The notes: generated from the letters alone by a model not told the origin. Counted from the first letter of the stretch, positions 41,950 to 52,140 are shown. The stretch is DNA of 64,000 nt from Bacteroidales bacterium (GCA_017400135.1 JAFPVJ010000013.1:33076-97075), one strand, 5' to 3'. Numbers and translations are program-made.

Positions 41950-43188
41950 TTATTTCTTTTCGCCTTTGTACAGGGCGATGGTGCCGAGGGATTCCAGGAC
42001 GGCATCCTGCATCAGCAGGGATTTGTCCCGGGAAGGATTGGGGTTCTTTCCGCTCCAATCCTCATAGAAGAGGCCGTTCTCCTGGCGGGCGTTTTTCCAG
42101 GCCCTTTCCAGGTCGGCGATGAAGGTCTCGATGTAGCGGGTGCAAGCGCTGTAGTGCGGCGCCAGCTCGATGTAGGCCTTGACCAGCTTGATGGTAAACC
42201 AGGGGTCGTTGAGAGGGTAGCAGAGCGGGATACCGTTCCGCCCGCGGACGAAATAGTTGTAAGCGCCGTCCGCCGTGGCCTTGGCCTCGTCCAGGTAGTG
42301 CTTCTCTTTGGTAATGGCATAGAGCCGGACGCCGGCGGCGATCATCGCCCCGGAATTGTAAGTCCACTTGGTAGGGTGGATGTTGCCGTCCGCGCCCTTG
42401 TCGTTCCAGTACACATTGTCGGAAGGGTCACGGAGCGTGGCATATTCCCAGGCGTAAAGCCGTTTGGCAAAGGCAAGCACGCCCACCTTCTCAGACTCCG
42501 GACAAATGTCATAATAACTCAGCAGGAACCACTGGGCGTAGCCGTTGGCGCAGGCAGGTTTGTTGGAGTCGCCGTTACCGGGCTTGTTGCGCAAACCCTC
42601 GCACCACCACAGGCCTCCACCAAAGGTGTCATCTTCACCGGAAGAGAGGAACTGCACGATACGTGAGCAGCGGGTCAGATAAGCGGCGTCCCCCAGTTGA
42701 TTGTAGGCTTCAACCAGGTCCAGGCCCACGATGGAGTTGTCATCGTAGAAGCGGTCTCCCCCACCGTTTCGCCCATCGGTCTGGGAGCCGTAACCCCCGA
42801 CCGCCACGGCACCGCTGGAACGCCAATAGGCCTCGAAGCCCTGCACCTTGTTCCGGTACTTGACATCGTAGCCCAGCTTGTTGAGAGGCGCCAGGGCAGA
42901 TACATAGCCGTCGTATGGCCATAGGTAGGAGGCAGAGAGGTCGCCGTTTCCCTTGGGATAGTTCTCGTTGTAGAAACCCGCAGTCGCGCCGGAGGATATC
43001 CCGTACAGGCGTTCTATGGCGCCGTAGGTCTCCCAGGCCCGCTGGTGCCAGGAAACGGTCTCGGTCTGCTGACCGCCGTTTCCTCCCCCATTCCCGCCAT
43101 TGTCAGGCTGCAACTTTTCCTTGGCGTTGTCCGTGCAGGAGCAGGACAACGCCAAGAAAAGACAGCAGATGGTCAGATAGTGTCTCAT
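41950..43188 (-). CDS. GH76 endo-alpha-1,6-mannanase lipoprotein (first copy)
   Basis: A 412-residue lipoprotein (ALSCSC; first Cys of the pair at 16) with a Gly/Asn-rich linker (residues 28-42). The catalytic Asp-Asp pair is Asp149-Asp150 (DRFYDDNSIVGLDLVEAY), and WWCEG and NGYAQWFLLSYY fit the family. It is clearly diverged from the second GH76 copy, so the two may act on different mannan states, for example at the surface and in the periplasm. Its ATG overlaps the stop of the SusE/F-like gene by one base (TAATG). Confidence 0.9.
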   Translation of the reverse strand: MRHYLTICCLFLALSCSCTDNAKEKLQPDNGGNGGGNGGQQTETVSWHQRAWETYGAIERLYGISSGATAGFYNENYPKGNGDLSASYLWPYDGYVSALAPLNKLGYDVKYRNKVQGFEAYWRSSGAVAVGGYGSQTDGRNGGGDRFYDDNSIVGLDLVEAYNQLGDAAYLTRCSRIVQFLSSGEDDTFGGGLWWCEGLRNKPGNGDSNKPACANGYAQWFLLSYYDICPESEKVGVLAFAKRLYAWEYATLRDPSDNVYWNDKGADGNIHPTKWTYNSGAMIAAGVRLYAITKEKHYLDEAKATADGAYNYFVRGRNGIPLCYPLNDPWFTIKLVKAYIELAPHYSACTRYIETFIADLERAWKNARQENGLFYEDWSGKNPNPSRDKSLLMQDAVLESLGTIALYKGEKK

Positions 43189-45689
43189 TACTGTTTCTCA
43201 ATGGTGTGGGTCATCAAGCCATCTTTGTTGGAGTACAACTTGACAGTGATATTGGCACCATCGAAAGCACCGGACATCTTCCAGAGATGATCCCACTGGC
43301 TCCAGTTGAATTCACCGTAGTCGTAGAAATGCTCTCCTGCAGTGAAACGCTCGTCGTCGGGACGGTATTCGCCGTCCACGCCGTCCAGGCGGCCCCAGCA
43401 GCGGTCAGTACCGTCGATCGTAGCAATGAAGTAGTAGCGTTCCTCAACCCAGGTCAGCCAGGTGGCGGATCCGTAGCGAGGGTCGCCGGGCTGAATGAAC
43501 CAGGCCGTACCGCTGCCGCCCCAGACACCGTTTCCTTCATAGGCAATCGAAACGATATCGATGTAGTTGCAGCCCCAGATCATCCGAACCTTGCTGATGG
43601 TTTCGGTCTTGACGCTGAGATCCTGGAAGTTGACGGTCAGGCGGGTGACCTCACCTTCAGCAGTCGCCGTGGCGTCACCTTGTCCTTCACCCTGGAGCAG
43701 GCCTTTCTCCGCATCCAGGAAGTAGTTCTTGCCGTCTCCCTGGAAGGAAATCTTACCTTCCTTGAACCGGGCCTGGATCTCGAACACGCCGTCGGACACC
43801 TTGCGGAAGGCCTGGCCTTCGGTTTCGGCGCCGGAACCAGCGAGCGTCAGTGACGCGGGAGCGACGGTCGGCGGGAACGGATCGGTGGTGAGTTTGGTGA
43901 AGCTGTGGCGGAAGTGGCCGTTGTCATTGGTGTTGATCGTGACGGAAACGTCGCTGTTGTCCAGCGCGGAAGCCATCTTCCAGAGGTGATCCCACTGACT
44001 CCAGGCAAACTCTCCGATGTCGTAGAAGGTTTCCGTGACTTCCCCATCCGGACGCTCGGCGCTTTCGCCATCCAGACGGCCCCAGCAGCGATCTTCACCG
44101 TCAATCTTGGCGATAAAGTAATAACGCTCCTCAGTCCAGCCCAGCCAGCTCGGAGGATTGGTCTCAGGACGGGAAGGATCGATGAAGACAACATGGCCTT
44201 CTCCAGCCCACTTGCCCTGGCCCTGATAGCTCAGGACTGCAATGTCGGCGTAGGTGGCACCCCAGATGAGACGGACTTCGCTGCCGATCTCGGCAAAGGA
44301 AATCTTGTTGGTGTTGAAGTCCACCGTCACGCGGGAAACGCCCTCGGAAGCGCTGACCTCGTAGTTGCGGCCACCGATGTAGAGGGACTTCTCGCTGTCG
44401 GCGAAGTATTTGACGCCATCGCCGTCGCGGAAGGAGATCGTGCCGGCATTCAGCTTGGCATAGATCTCGAACACGCCGTCGGACGCCTTGCGGAAGGCCT
44501 GACCGTCGACTTCGGCGCCGCTGCCGGCCAGGAAGAGCTCGGCGGGAGCGCTCGTCGGCTGCTCGTAGATGATGTCGCCGGCCTTCTCGACGAAGTGCGT
44601 GAACTGATTGTCCTTGTTGGTCCAAATGGTGACGCGAACCCGGCTCAGATCCAGGGCGTGGTCCATCTTCCACAAGTTGTTCCAGTCGGACTTTTCGGCC
44701 TCGACGATGTAGTAGAACTCTTCGGTGCCGTCCGGGGTCCAGGCGTTGCCGCCCGTATTGGCGCCCCACTGCTTGACGGCGCCATCGATCTCGAGGAGGA
44801 AGGAGTAACGCTCCTCCACCCAGGAGCACCAGTCGGGTGTACCGTCACGGCCGGGACCGTAGAAGACCGCCTCGCCCTCGCCCATGAAGGTTCCGTCGCC
44901 CTGGTATTCCAGGACGGCGAACGGGACGTGCGTGGCCTCCCACTCGGCGCGGATCTCCGTGCTGATTGATTCGATCTTGATTTTCAAGGTATTGAAGTCC
45001 ACGGTGATACGGGCAAGTCCGGTCGCGGGAGCCGTCTCGACCTGATAGTCGCCCTCGCCCTCGATGAGTTTGCCCGCAGCGCTGGCGTGATAGGCCATGC
45101 CACCGCTCTTCTCGGAGGTAAAATGGAGGCCTCCGGCGGCCAGACGGGTCACGATGGAATAGAGACCCTCGCTGACGACGCGGAACTCCTGCCCGGCCTC
45201 GCGGGCTGCAGCACCGGCGACATAGAGACGCTCGGGCATGTTGTCGATACCCTCGCCACGGGTGACGCTGAGGGTCTGGTATCCATTGTACATCTGGGTC
45301 ACGCCGCCCTTGGAGCCGCGTACGGTCCAGATGAAGGAACCGGTCTCATTGGGTTTGACGCCGGCCTTGCGGGCGATGGCGTTGAGCTCGGCGTGGGAGA
45401 GGGTCAGGGTCGTACCCGCGCCCAGGTCACTGGGAAGAACCGTGACCGGGTCGGAGAAATTACCGCCCTCACGGTCGAAGAGGACTTCGTAAAGCACGAT
45501 GCCGCCATCCGCCGCACCGCCACCCTGCCAGGAAAGCTCCACGGTCGAGGAGGAGGTGACGTCGAGGGTAACTGCCGAAGGACTTGACAGGGAGGTCGGC
45601 ATCGAGAAGTCCGTATTCAATTCGTATGTCTTCTGGCAAGCGACAGAGAGGACCAGAAGAGAGGAGAATATGCAGAATATCTTTTTCAT
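43188..45689 (-). CDS. SusE/SusF-like surface mannan-binding lipoprotein with three repeats
   Basis: An 833-residue lipoprotein (LSVAC). Residues about 25-145 are a SusE-type N-terminal domain. Three tandem modules of about 220 residues follow, starting near residues 165, 390 and 612. Each opens with LxLAGSGAE-x3-GQAFRKxSDGVFEI or a close variant (first copy YVAGAAAREAGQEFR), and each has a WxEERYxFxxxIDG strand and an SQWDHLWKM or SDWNNLWKM loop with exposed Trp residues. Repeated Trp-bearing domains on a surface lipoprotein suit glycan binding next to SusD. Modules 2 and 3 are more alike than either is to module 1. Confidence 0.88.
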   Translation of the reverse strand: MKKIFCIFSSLLVLSVACQKTYELNTDFSMPTSLSSPSAVTLDVTSSSTVELSWQGGGAADGGIVLYEVLFDREGGNFSDPVTVLPSDLGAGTTLTLSHAELNAIARKAGVKPNETGSFIWTVRGSKGGVTQMYNGYQTLSVTRGEGIDNMPERLYVAGAAAREAGQEFRVVSEGLYSIVTRLAAGGLHFTSEKSGGMAYHASAAGKLIEGEGDYQVETAPATGLARITVDFNTLKIKIESISTEIRAEWEATHVPFAVLEYQGDGTFMGEGEAVFYGPGRDGTPDWCSWVEERYSFLLEIDGAVKQWGANTGGNAWTPDGTEEFYYIVEAEKSDWNNLWKMDHALDLSRVRVTIWTNKDNQFTHFVEKAGDIIYEQPTSAPAELFLAGSGAEVDGQAFRKASDGVFEIYAKLNAGTISFRDGDGVKYFADSEKSLYIGGRNYEVSASEGVSRVTVDFNTNKISFAEIGSEVRLIWGATYADIAVLSYQGQGKWAGEGHVVFIDPSRPETNPPSWLGWTEERYYFIAKIDGEDRCWGRLDGESAERPDGEVTETFYDIGEFAWSQWDHLWKMASALDNSDVSVTINTNDNGHFRHSFTKLTTDPFPPTVAPASLTLAGSGAETEGQAFRKVSDGVFEIQARFKEGKISFQGDGKNYFLDAEKGLLQGEGQGDATATAEGEVTRLTVNFQDLSVKTETISKVRMIWGCNYIDIVSIAYEGNGVWGGSGTAWFIQPGDPRYGSATWLTWVEERYYFIATIDGTDRCWGRLDGVDGEYRPDDERFTAGEHFYDYGEFNWSQWDHLWKMSGAFDGANITVKLYSNKDGLMTHTIEKQ

Positions 45690-45695
45690 GATCGA

Positions 45696-47273
45696 CTACC
45701 AATTAGGGTTCTGCTCGAGGTTCTTGTTCATATCCCTTTCTTTCTGCGGGATGGGCCAGAGATAGTGGCGGGCGGGATCGAACTGGCGGGTCTCGATACG
45801 GGCAAAGCCGTCATCGGTGCCGACAGTGGCACCTGTGTAGAGGCCGTGGCACCAGCCGTTCATGACCGTCTCGGCAATCTTCCAGCGGATGATGTCGGCG
45901 CGGCGGGCACCTTCGAAAGCCAGTTCGCAGCGACGCTCGTTGCGTACGATGGCCCGATAGTCGGCGCCGGAAGGGAAATCGAGGGCGGCGGCATCAGTGA
46001 AGCCGGCGCGCTCGCGAATCGGTCGGATGGTCTTGTTCCATACGGCGGAGTCGAAAGAGTTGAGCTCGACGTTGGCCTCCGCATTCATCAGGAGGATGTC
46101 GGCATAACGCAGGATGATGGCGTTGAGGCCGGACTGCAGGGTGAGGCGGTAGGTGTTGTCCCACCACTTGCGGATGTAGTAGCCGGTCGGAGTCACGTCG
46201 GAAGTGGCATTATAGCCGTCCGGGCCATTTACGCAGTCGATGACGGCGGTCTTGCCGCCGGGAAGCGGATAGGAGTTGCCCGAATAGATCACGGTCGCGG
46301 CGAGACGGGGATCACGGTTGTCCCAAGGATTGGCGGGATCATAGCCGGAGCCGCTTTCGCCGATGGCCTTGCCGTTGAGCATCACGTAGCTGTCGACCAG
46401 GCTCTTGAGGGGAGCGAGGTTGGAGTAGCCGCCCAGCGACGGGGGTACGGTGTTGTACATGATGTTGTGCTCGCGGCTGACCAGAGTGTACTGGTTGGCC
46501 AGAAGGATTTCTGAGCAATACTCGTTGGCCACTTCGAAGAGACCGGTGTAACTCGGATAGAGACTCGCACCGCTATTGGCGATGATGTCTTCCGTAACGG
46601 TCTTCAACTCGGCCCAGTTACCTTCGAAAAGGTACACGCGGGCGAGGAGACCCTCGGCGGCCCAGCAAGTCATGCGGCCGCGATCCGCTCCGCTGTAGGA
46701 AGCGGGCAGGGCCTTGGAGTCGACGACTTCCTTGAGCTCCTTGATGACATTGGCGACCACGGTCTCGCGGCTGTCTCGGGCGATGGTGCGGCTCTCCTCG
46801 ATGGAGATGGGCTTCTCGATCCACGGGACTCCGCCGAAACGGGTGTAGAGCTCGTAGTAATGGAAGGCGTGCAGGGTCTTGGCCTCGGCGATATAACGCG
46901 CCTTGAGCGCAGGATCCAGGCCGGGAACACGGTCGATGTTGTTCAACAGTTCGGCGCAGGCGCGGATACCGCTGTAATTCTGGTTCCAGACACTGTAGAC
47001 ATAGCCGTCGGACGTGCCGTAGGTGCCGTTGCCGATCGCCTGGTTCTGACCGCCCTTGACATAGGCATTGTCGGTCATGCCGTCGCCGTAAACCAGCTCG
47101 TACATGCCGGTCAGCGAGGTATAGCAGGTATTGAGGGCGCTGAAGGCCGCATTGGGGTCCTGCTCCCAGTAGTTGAGGTCGGTCTCACGGTCGTACGGGG
47201 GCGTATCGAGCGGGACACAGGCGGGAGCGAAGCAGAGTGCGGCGGCGCAAAGGGTAAGAAATATCTTTTTCAT
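45696..47273 (-). CDS. SusD/RagB-family glycan-binding lipoprotein (mannan locus)
   Basis: A 525-residue lipoprotein (CFAPAC). SusD marks are DTPPYDRETDLNYWEQDPNAAF, ARYIAEAKTLHAFHYYELYTRFGGVPW, and RNERRCELAFEGARRADIIRWK. I start at 47273: a GGAGG lies 9 bases upstream, which is rare in this window, and this start gives a clean MKKIF signal. A longer frame starts at 47288, overlapping the susC stop. It pairs with the SusC just upstream. Confidence 0.94.
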   Translation of the reverse strand: MKKIFLTLCAAALCFAPACVPLDTPPYDRETDLNYWEQDPNAAFSALNTCYTSLTGMYELVYGDGMTDNAYVKGGQNQAIGNGTYGTSDGYVYSVWNQNYSGIRACAELLNNIDRVPGLDPALKARYIAEAKTLHAFHYYELYTRFGGVPWIEKPISIEESRTIARDSRETVVANVIKELKEVVDSKALPASYSGADRGRMTCWAAEGLLARVYLFEGNWAELKTVTEDIIANSGASLYPSYTGLFEVANEYCSEILLANQYTLVSREHNIMYNTVPPSLGGYSNLAPLKSLVDSYVMLNGKAIGESGSGYDPANPWDNRDPRLAATVIYSGNSYPLPGGKTAVIDCVNGPDGYNATSDVTPTGYYIRKWWDNTYRLTLQSGLNAIILRYADILLMNAEANVELNSFDSAVWNKTIRPIRERAGFTDAAALDFPSGADYRAIVRNERRCELAFEGARRADIIRWKIAETVMNGWCHGLYTGATVGTDDGFARIETRQFDPARHYLWPIPQKERDMNKNLEQNPNW

Positions 47274-47287
47274 ATCCGTATCCTCCA

Positions 47288-50200
47288 TTAAAATTTGACA
47301 TTCAGGCCGACGGAATAAACGCGGGCGACCGGATAGGCGCGGCCGCTGCCGTCAGCATTGTATTCGGGATCCCATCCGCCCCGCATCTGATGGAGAGTCA
47401 GGGCGTTCTCGACGCTCAGGTAAGCGCGGAGCGTCTGGAGATGGCACTTGCGAAGCCAGTCACCATGGAAATTGTAGCCAGCCTGAACGTTCTTGAGACG
47501 CAGGTAAGCGGCGTTCTGGATCCAGAAATCGGACTTGGTCGCATTGTTGGCAGACTCTGAGCCCATCGTCAGACGAGGGTAAGTCGCGTCGGTGTGGGTC
47601 GGAGTCCAGCGATCGATGTGGAAATCGTGGACCGGGCCCTCGTTGTTGTTGTGGAAGGCCTCGACGGCCTCACCACGCATCCAGCGGCTGCGGCGTCCCA
47701 CTCCCTGGGCAAAAGCGGACACGAAGAATCCGTTCCAGTCAAAGCTGTAACTCAGGCCGAAGGTGTAGCGCGGGAAGTCGTTGCCGACCACGAAGCGGTC
47801 GTCGTCGTTGATGACGCCGTCGGTCATGCCGTCCTTGCCAGGCTTATCGATGTAACGGATGTCACCGGCGCGGGGCACGATGCCCTCGAGGTGCGGGCTG
47901 GAAGCCGCCTCTTCGTCGCTGTTGAAGAATCCGTTGCTGCGCAGCGCATAATAGGAATAGAGCGGATAACCCTCCTTGATGATGGTAACCACGTCGTAGC
48001 CGAAGAAGAGTTCTTCGCCCTTGGTGTCGACGACGGTATTCCAGCTGTCAGAGACGTTTCCGGCCAGGCGGTGCTTGACGGGACCCGTCTTGAAATCATA
48101 GCTGGCCGAGAATTCCCAACCGAAACTGTCCACGACGGCGGCATTGGACCTCGGGGATCCGTTGCCGAAGAGACCGGGGACCGGGAGGTTGACCAGAATG
48201 TCGCGCGTGCGATTGGCAAAAACGTCGAAGGAGAGGTTGAGCGCATTCTTCAGCAGGCCCATGTCAAGACCGATGTCGGCCATCCGGGTGGTTTCCCATT
48301 TAATGCCGGGATCGACGGATGCGAAGTACGCGGTCGGAACCTGCTCGTCCCCGAAGGTCATGCCCTGGGTGACGGAGACGGTCTGCATGTACTCATAGGC
48401 GCCGATGCGATTGTTACCGACCAGGCCCCAGGAACCCCTGAGTTTCAGGGAAGGGATCACAGGACGGAGATTCTCCCACCAAGGCTCCTGGCTAACGCGC
48501 CAGCCAACGGAGAAGGAGGGGAAGATGCCGGAACGGTTGCCCTTTGCGAAATAGGAAGAATAGTCGTTACGGACGTTGAACTCGAAGAGATATTTCTCAT
48601 CGTAGTTGTAGGTCAGGCGGGCGAATCCCGAGTAGAGGGACCAGTCGGAGGCACTGCCGCTGTTGGAAACATCGTCACCGGACAGGCCGCCGACGAAGAT
48701 GTCATACTTGGAATCGTCGGTCAGACGCTGCGTGCTGAAGTTCTTGGCTCGTTCGCCTTCGTAGGCATAACCCAGAAGGGCGGCAAAATTATGCTTGAGA
48801 CCAAAGGTCTTCTGGTAGTTGAGCATAAGGGTGGTCGTCAGCTTGGTCGCCCGGTAGAAGGACTCGGAAATGTGGTTTTCCTTGTCGCCGGAAGCGGCGG
48901 CCAGGGACGCCATGCGGTTTTCATGGGTCGCATTGTTGAGCGCACGGCCACCGACGGTGGCATTGAAGTGCAGACCCTCGACGATTTTGAGATCAGCCGA
49001 AAGCGTGCCACTCATGTCATCGTTGACACTCTGACGGTATCCACCCTTCTCCAGACGCTCCAAGGAGTTGGAGTTGGATCCGGAGGGATAGGTGTAGGTT
49101 CCATCAGGATTCTTGATCTCATAGATGGCGGGCATGCGGTTGGCCTGCTCGATGATCCACTCGGTCCAGTACGCGTGGTCATTGATCTTGTTGCGCGTGA
49201 ACTGGGCGGTCGCGGAGAGCGTGAGGCGCTCGGAGACCTTGTGGTTCATGTTGAGACGGGCGTTGTAGCGATTATAGCCGTAGTCCGGGCCCTTGAAGAA
49301 ACTATCCTGGTCCAGGTAGCCAAGGGACGCCATATAGGAAAGGTTCTTGGCGCCGCCTGTCATCGATACGTTGTGGCTGTGCATGGGCGCGAAGTCCTTA
49401 TACAACTCCTTGATCCACTTGACGTTGGTGCCGCCGTTGCGGAAACGGGCGATGTCCTCGGCCGTGAACTTGGTGGCGCGACCGGAGTTGACGGCGGCCT
49501 CGTTGTAGAGTTCGGCGTAGACCCAGGAGTCAACGACGGTCGGAAGGGCCGTCGGCTGCTGCATGCCGTAGGTCATGTCATACTGGACGGAAACCTGCCC
49601 CTCAGCGCCCTTCTTCGTCGTGACGAGGATGACGCCGTTGGAAGCACGGGAACCGTAAATGGCAGTGGAGGATGCATCCTTCAGGATGGAAATCTGGTCG
49701 ATGTCATTGGGGTTGAGGTTCGCCAGGGAACCTTCGATACCGTCGATGATGACCAGCGGATTGTTGTCGTTCATCGTATTGTAGCCACGGATGTTCATCG
49801 AAGGCACACCGCCCGGAGTGGAGGATCCCTGCTGAATCACGAGACCCGGAGTCGTACCCTGAAGGCCTTCCAGGACATTGGCGATGGGCTTGCCTTCAAG
49901 TTCTTCAGTGGAAACGGAAGCGACTGCACCGGTAAGGTTGACCTTTTTCTGGACACCGTAACCGACGACCACCGCGTCACTCAGGAGCGTGTTGGCCTCG
50001 GCCAGTTCGACATTGACGGCGCTGCGTCCCTGGACGGGGACTTCCTGCGTCTCGTAGCCGATGGCGGAAACCGTGAGCACGTCGTCCGGACGGACGGTAA
50101 GCATGTAGTTGCCGTCCACATCCGTCACCGTGCCGTTCGTCGTGCCCTTCACGAACACGGACGCGCCGATCACGGATTCACCATTGGATAGGACCTGGCC

Positions 50201-50383
50201 GGAAATCCGGTGCGATCCCGTCTGGGCGGACACTTGCAAGAAAGCGCCCGCTCCGATGAAGAGCGCCAGCGACAGCAGGAATGGTTTCAAAGACGAAACC
50301 ACCCGTGCGAGCGGGAAGCGACCTTCATTTTTCAAGGTTGAATGCATAATGGATAGTTTGAATTGTTTAATATGTTTGAACAT
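47288..50383 (-). CDS. SusC/RagA-family TonB-dependent transporter (mannan locus)
   Basis: A 1031-residue outer-membrane importer. A long N-terminal stretch leads to a signal peptide (about residues 31-53, ending QVSAQ). Next are a carboxypeptidase-like domain (HRISGQVLSNGESVIGASVFV), the standard SusC signature DAVVVGYGVQKKVNLTGAVASVS, a plug with AIYGSRASNGVILVTTKKG, and a barrel ending YSVGLNVKF. Met13 (position 50347) is an alternative start with a shorter n-region. It lies 6 bases after the isomerase gene, an unusual place for a cytoplasmic enzyme gene to precede susC. Confidence 0.95.
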   Translation of the reverse strand: MFKHIKQFKLSIMHSTLKNEGRFPLARVVSSLKPFLLSLALFIGAGAFLQVSAQTGSHRISGQVLSNGESVIGASVFVKGTTNGTVTDVDGNYMLTVRPDDVLTVSAIGYETQEVPVQGRSAVNVELAEANTLLSDAVVVGYGVQKKVNLTGAVASVSTEELEGKPIANVLEGLQGTTPGLVIQQGSSTPGGVPSMNIRGYNTMNDNNPLVIIDGIEGSLANLNPNDIDQISILKDASSTAIYGSRASNGVILVTTKKGAEGQVSVQYDMTYGMQQPTALPTVVDSWVYAELYNEAAVNSGRATKFTAEDIARFRNGGTNVKWIKELYKDFAPMHSHNVSMTGGAKNLSYMASLGYLDQDSFFKGPDYGYNRYNARLNMNHKVSERLTLSATAQFTRNKINDHAYWTEWIIEQANRMPAIYEIKNPDGTYTYPSGSNSNSLERLEKGGYRQSVNDDMSGTLSADLKIVEGLHFNATVGGRALNNATHENRMASLAAASGDKENHISESFYRATKLTTTLMLNYQKTFGLKHNFAALLGYAYEGERAKNFSTQRLTDDSKYDIFVGGLSGDDVSNSGSASDWSLYSGFARLTYNYDEKYLFEFNVRNDYSSYFAKGNRSGIFPSFSVGWRVSQEPWWENLRPVIPSLKLRGSWGLVGNNRIGAYEYMQTVSVTQGMTFGDEQVPTAYFASVDPGIKWETTRMADIGLDMGLLKNALNLSFDVFANRTRDILVNLPVPGLFGNGSPRSNAAVVDSFGWEFSASYDFKTGPVKHRLAGNVSDSWNTVVDTKGEELFFGYDVVTIIKEGYPLYSYYALRSNGFFNSDEEAASSPHLEGIVPRAGDIRYIDKPGKDGMTDGVINDDDRFVVGNDFPRYTFGLSYSFDWNGFFVSAFAQGVGRRSRWMRGEAVEAFHNNNEGPVHDFHIDRWTPTHTDATYPRLTMGSESANNATKSDFWIQNAAYLRLKNVQAGYNFHGDWLRKCHLQTLRAYLSVENALTLHQMRGGWDPEYNADGSGRAYPVARVYSVGLNVKF

Positions 50384-50389
50384 AAATAA

Positions 50390-52114
50390 TCAAGCATGGA
50401 AACGTACGGACGCACGGACCGTCATGCAAGTCTTTCCTTCGGAACGGCCGAAAGGACGTATCGTATAGTCGCCGACACAAGCCGGAACGATGAAGGTCTC
50501 GGCATAGTGGACGACAAAGGGCTCGAAACGGCCTTCGGGACTCTCCACGACGGCTTCTTCGCCCTCAACCAGATTCAGCACGTGCACGCCGCCCTCCGTA
50601 TGGAAGGTCACGGGCACGGAGAAGGAGGTCCGGCGCGTCTCGATGAACTCATTGGGATGCAGGCCGGTGCGGATTTCTTTCCAACCCTCTCCTTCCGCGA
50701 CCGGCTCGAAATGATTGGCCAGGTGCTCCTGCACGTAGGCCGTATCCCGGTTCCACTGGATCACGTGGCGACCGCGCTCCACATTGATCGGGCGCGGTTT
50801 TCCGTCCAGGCCAAGGCGGCCCCAGTCCCAGAGCTTGAAGGTGAAGATATTGGGCGTGGCGCTGATTTCGAGGACCATGCTGCCACCACCGGAGCAATGG
50901 ATCGTTCCGGCTGGAATCAGATAGTGGTCGTGCTTCTTCGCAGGTAATTTATTGACGTATTTCTCCGCATCAAAGATCATTTCTCCACGCTGGGCCGCCC
51001 GAAGATCCTCGATCATCGCATCGCGGTCCACGCCGGTCTTGAGACCCAGATAAACGACCGCATCCGGCGCCGCATCCAGCAGGTAGTAGCTCTCATCCTG
51101 CGTATAAGGCATGCCAAACTGTTCCCGGATGAACTGGGTTGTGGGATGAACCTGCAGGCTGAGGTTACCACCGCCGATCGTGTCCAGGAAGTCGAAACGA
51201 ATGGGAAAATCCTTGCCGAAACGGGCCTCGACGACCTCGCCCAGCACCTCACGGCTGCGCAGCAGGATCAGGTCCTGCGAAGGTAATTCAAAACGCACGC
51301 CTTCGACTTCGAGAAGAAGGCTGTTCTCCTCGGGTACGCAGTCGAAGCACCAGCCGTAGTTGGCCACGCTCCGGTCCAAGTCGCAGACTTCCTTCATCCA
51401 CTGGCCGCCCCAGGGCGCGGGATCGAAGAAAGGCACGACACGGAATGGCCCCTGGGCGGTCTTCTCTAGACCGCCCAGGAAGGTCTCACGGCTGATCATC
51501 TTGGGATCGCCGGCGGCGTTGGTATCCAACCACCAATCAACGCGCGCAAATAAATTATCTTTATGGTAATCAAGAACTTTCCAGTCTATGAATAATCCCC
51601 GTTTGTACTGGACGGAAATTGGATCCTTCCGATTATCCACACCCAGGGCCGTCACCTCGCGGCGGCGGAAGCGCTGCTGGATTTCCCATCGGGCCATGTC
51701 CGCATAAGCGAGTGTCGCATGCTCCGGCGCCACCAGGGCGGCGCCGATGCCGATGATCAAGGTGTCAGACCCAGCGCTCTCTAGTGCCGTACGAGCCTGT
51801 GCAAGTTTATCTGCATCGAAGAAATCGACGATGCGCAAGTTGGTCACATAGCCAAAAAGCACGTCATCCGTCATGAAGGGGGCTGTCATCGCCAGGATTT
51901 CTTCCTCGGACTTCATCAGATCCCGCATCCGGACGATGCGGGCGTAGTTTTTCTCCAAGGCGGCAAATTCTTCCTCATGCACGCCGGTGTACCAATCCAC
52001 GGCCAAAGGGCCCTGGCAGTCCCGATCCAACGTCTGCCGAATGCGCTCCCAGCCCCGGATCAGCTTGCCTTCGGTCCGGGTGGCGGGGTATTTGTCATAA
52101 TTAGGCTGCCTCAT
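50390..52114 (-). CDS. Class I mannose-6-phosphate isomerase, long form
   Basis: A 574-residue cytoplasmic enzyme. About residues 230-574 carry the type I phosphomannose isomerase cupins, with zinc-ligand motif LSLQVHP, YLIPAGTIHCSGGGSMVLEIS, and a FTFKLWDWGRLGLDGKPR segment. The first ~230 residues (with DWYTGVHEEEFAALE and GIGAALVAPEHATLAYADMARWE) are an extra domain I cannot name. The reaction joins mannose-6-phosphate to fructose-6-phosphate, so mannose from the operon's enzymes can enter glycolysis. It is the first gene of the operon and divergent from the GntR regulator. Confidence 0.9.
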   Translation of the reverse strand: MRQPNYDKYPATRTEGKLIRGWERIRQTLDRDCQGPLAVDWYTGVHEEEFAALEKNYARIVRMRDLMKSEEEILAMTAPFMTDDVLFGYVTNLRIVDFFDADKLAQARTALESAGSDTLIIGIGAALVAPEHATLAYADMARWEIQQRFRRREVTALGVDNRKDPISVQYKRGLFIDWKVLDYHKDNLFARVDWWLDTNAAGDPKMISRETFLGGLEKTAQGPFRVVPFFDPAPWGGQWMKEVCDLDRSVANYGWCFDCVPEENSLLLEVEGVRFELPSQDLILLRSREVLGEVVEARFGKDFPIRFDFLDTIGGGNLSLQVHPTTQFIREQFGMPYTQDESYYLLDAAPDAVVYLGLKTGVDRDAMIEDLRAAQRGEMIFDAEKYVNKLPAKKHDHYLIPAGTIHCSGGGSMVLEISATPNIFTFKLWDWGRLGLDGKPRPINVERGRHVIQWNRDTAYVQEHLANHFEPVAEGEGWKEIRTGLHPNEFIETRRTSFSVPVTFHTEGGVHVLNLVEGEEAVVESPEGRFEPFVVHYAETFIVPACVGDYTIRPFGRSEGKTCMTVRASVRFHA

Positions 52115-52115
52115 A

Positions 52116-52129
52116 TATGTATGAACATA
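52116..52129. promoter_or_regulatory. Candidate GntR operator next to the isomerase start
   Basis: TATGT-ATGA-ACATA, an inverted repeat two bases upstream of the isomerase ATG and downstream of its -7 box (52141-52148). Position suits repression by the divergent GntR-family protein. Confidence 0.5.
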
Positions 52130-52140
52130 TTGATTTTGTG

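Noticed and set aside
47594-50191. An 865-codon plus-strand frame opposite the second susC
   Set aside because: Shadow frame of SusC, with the same biased composition.
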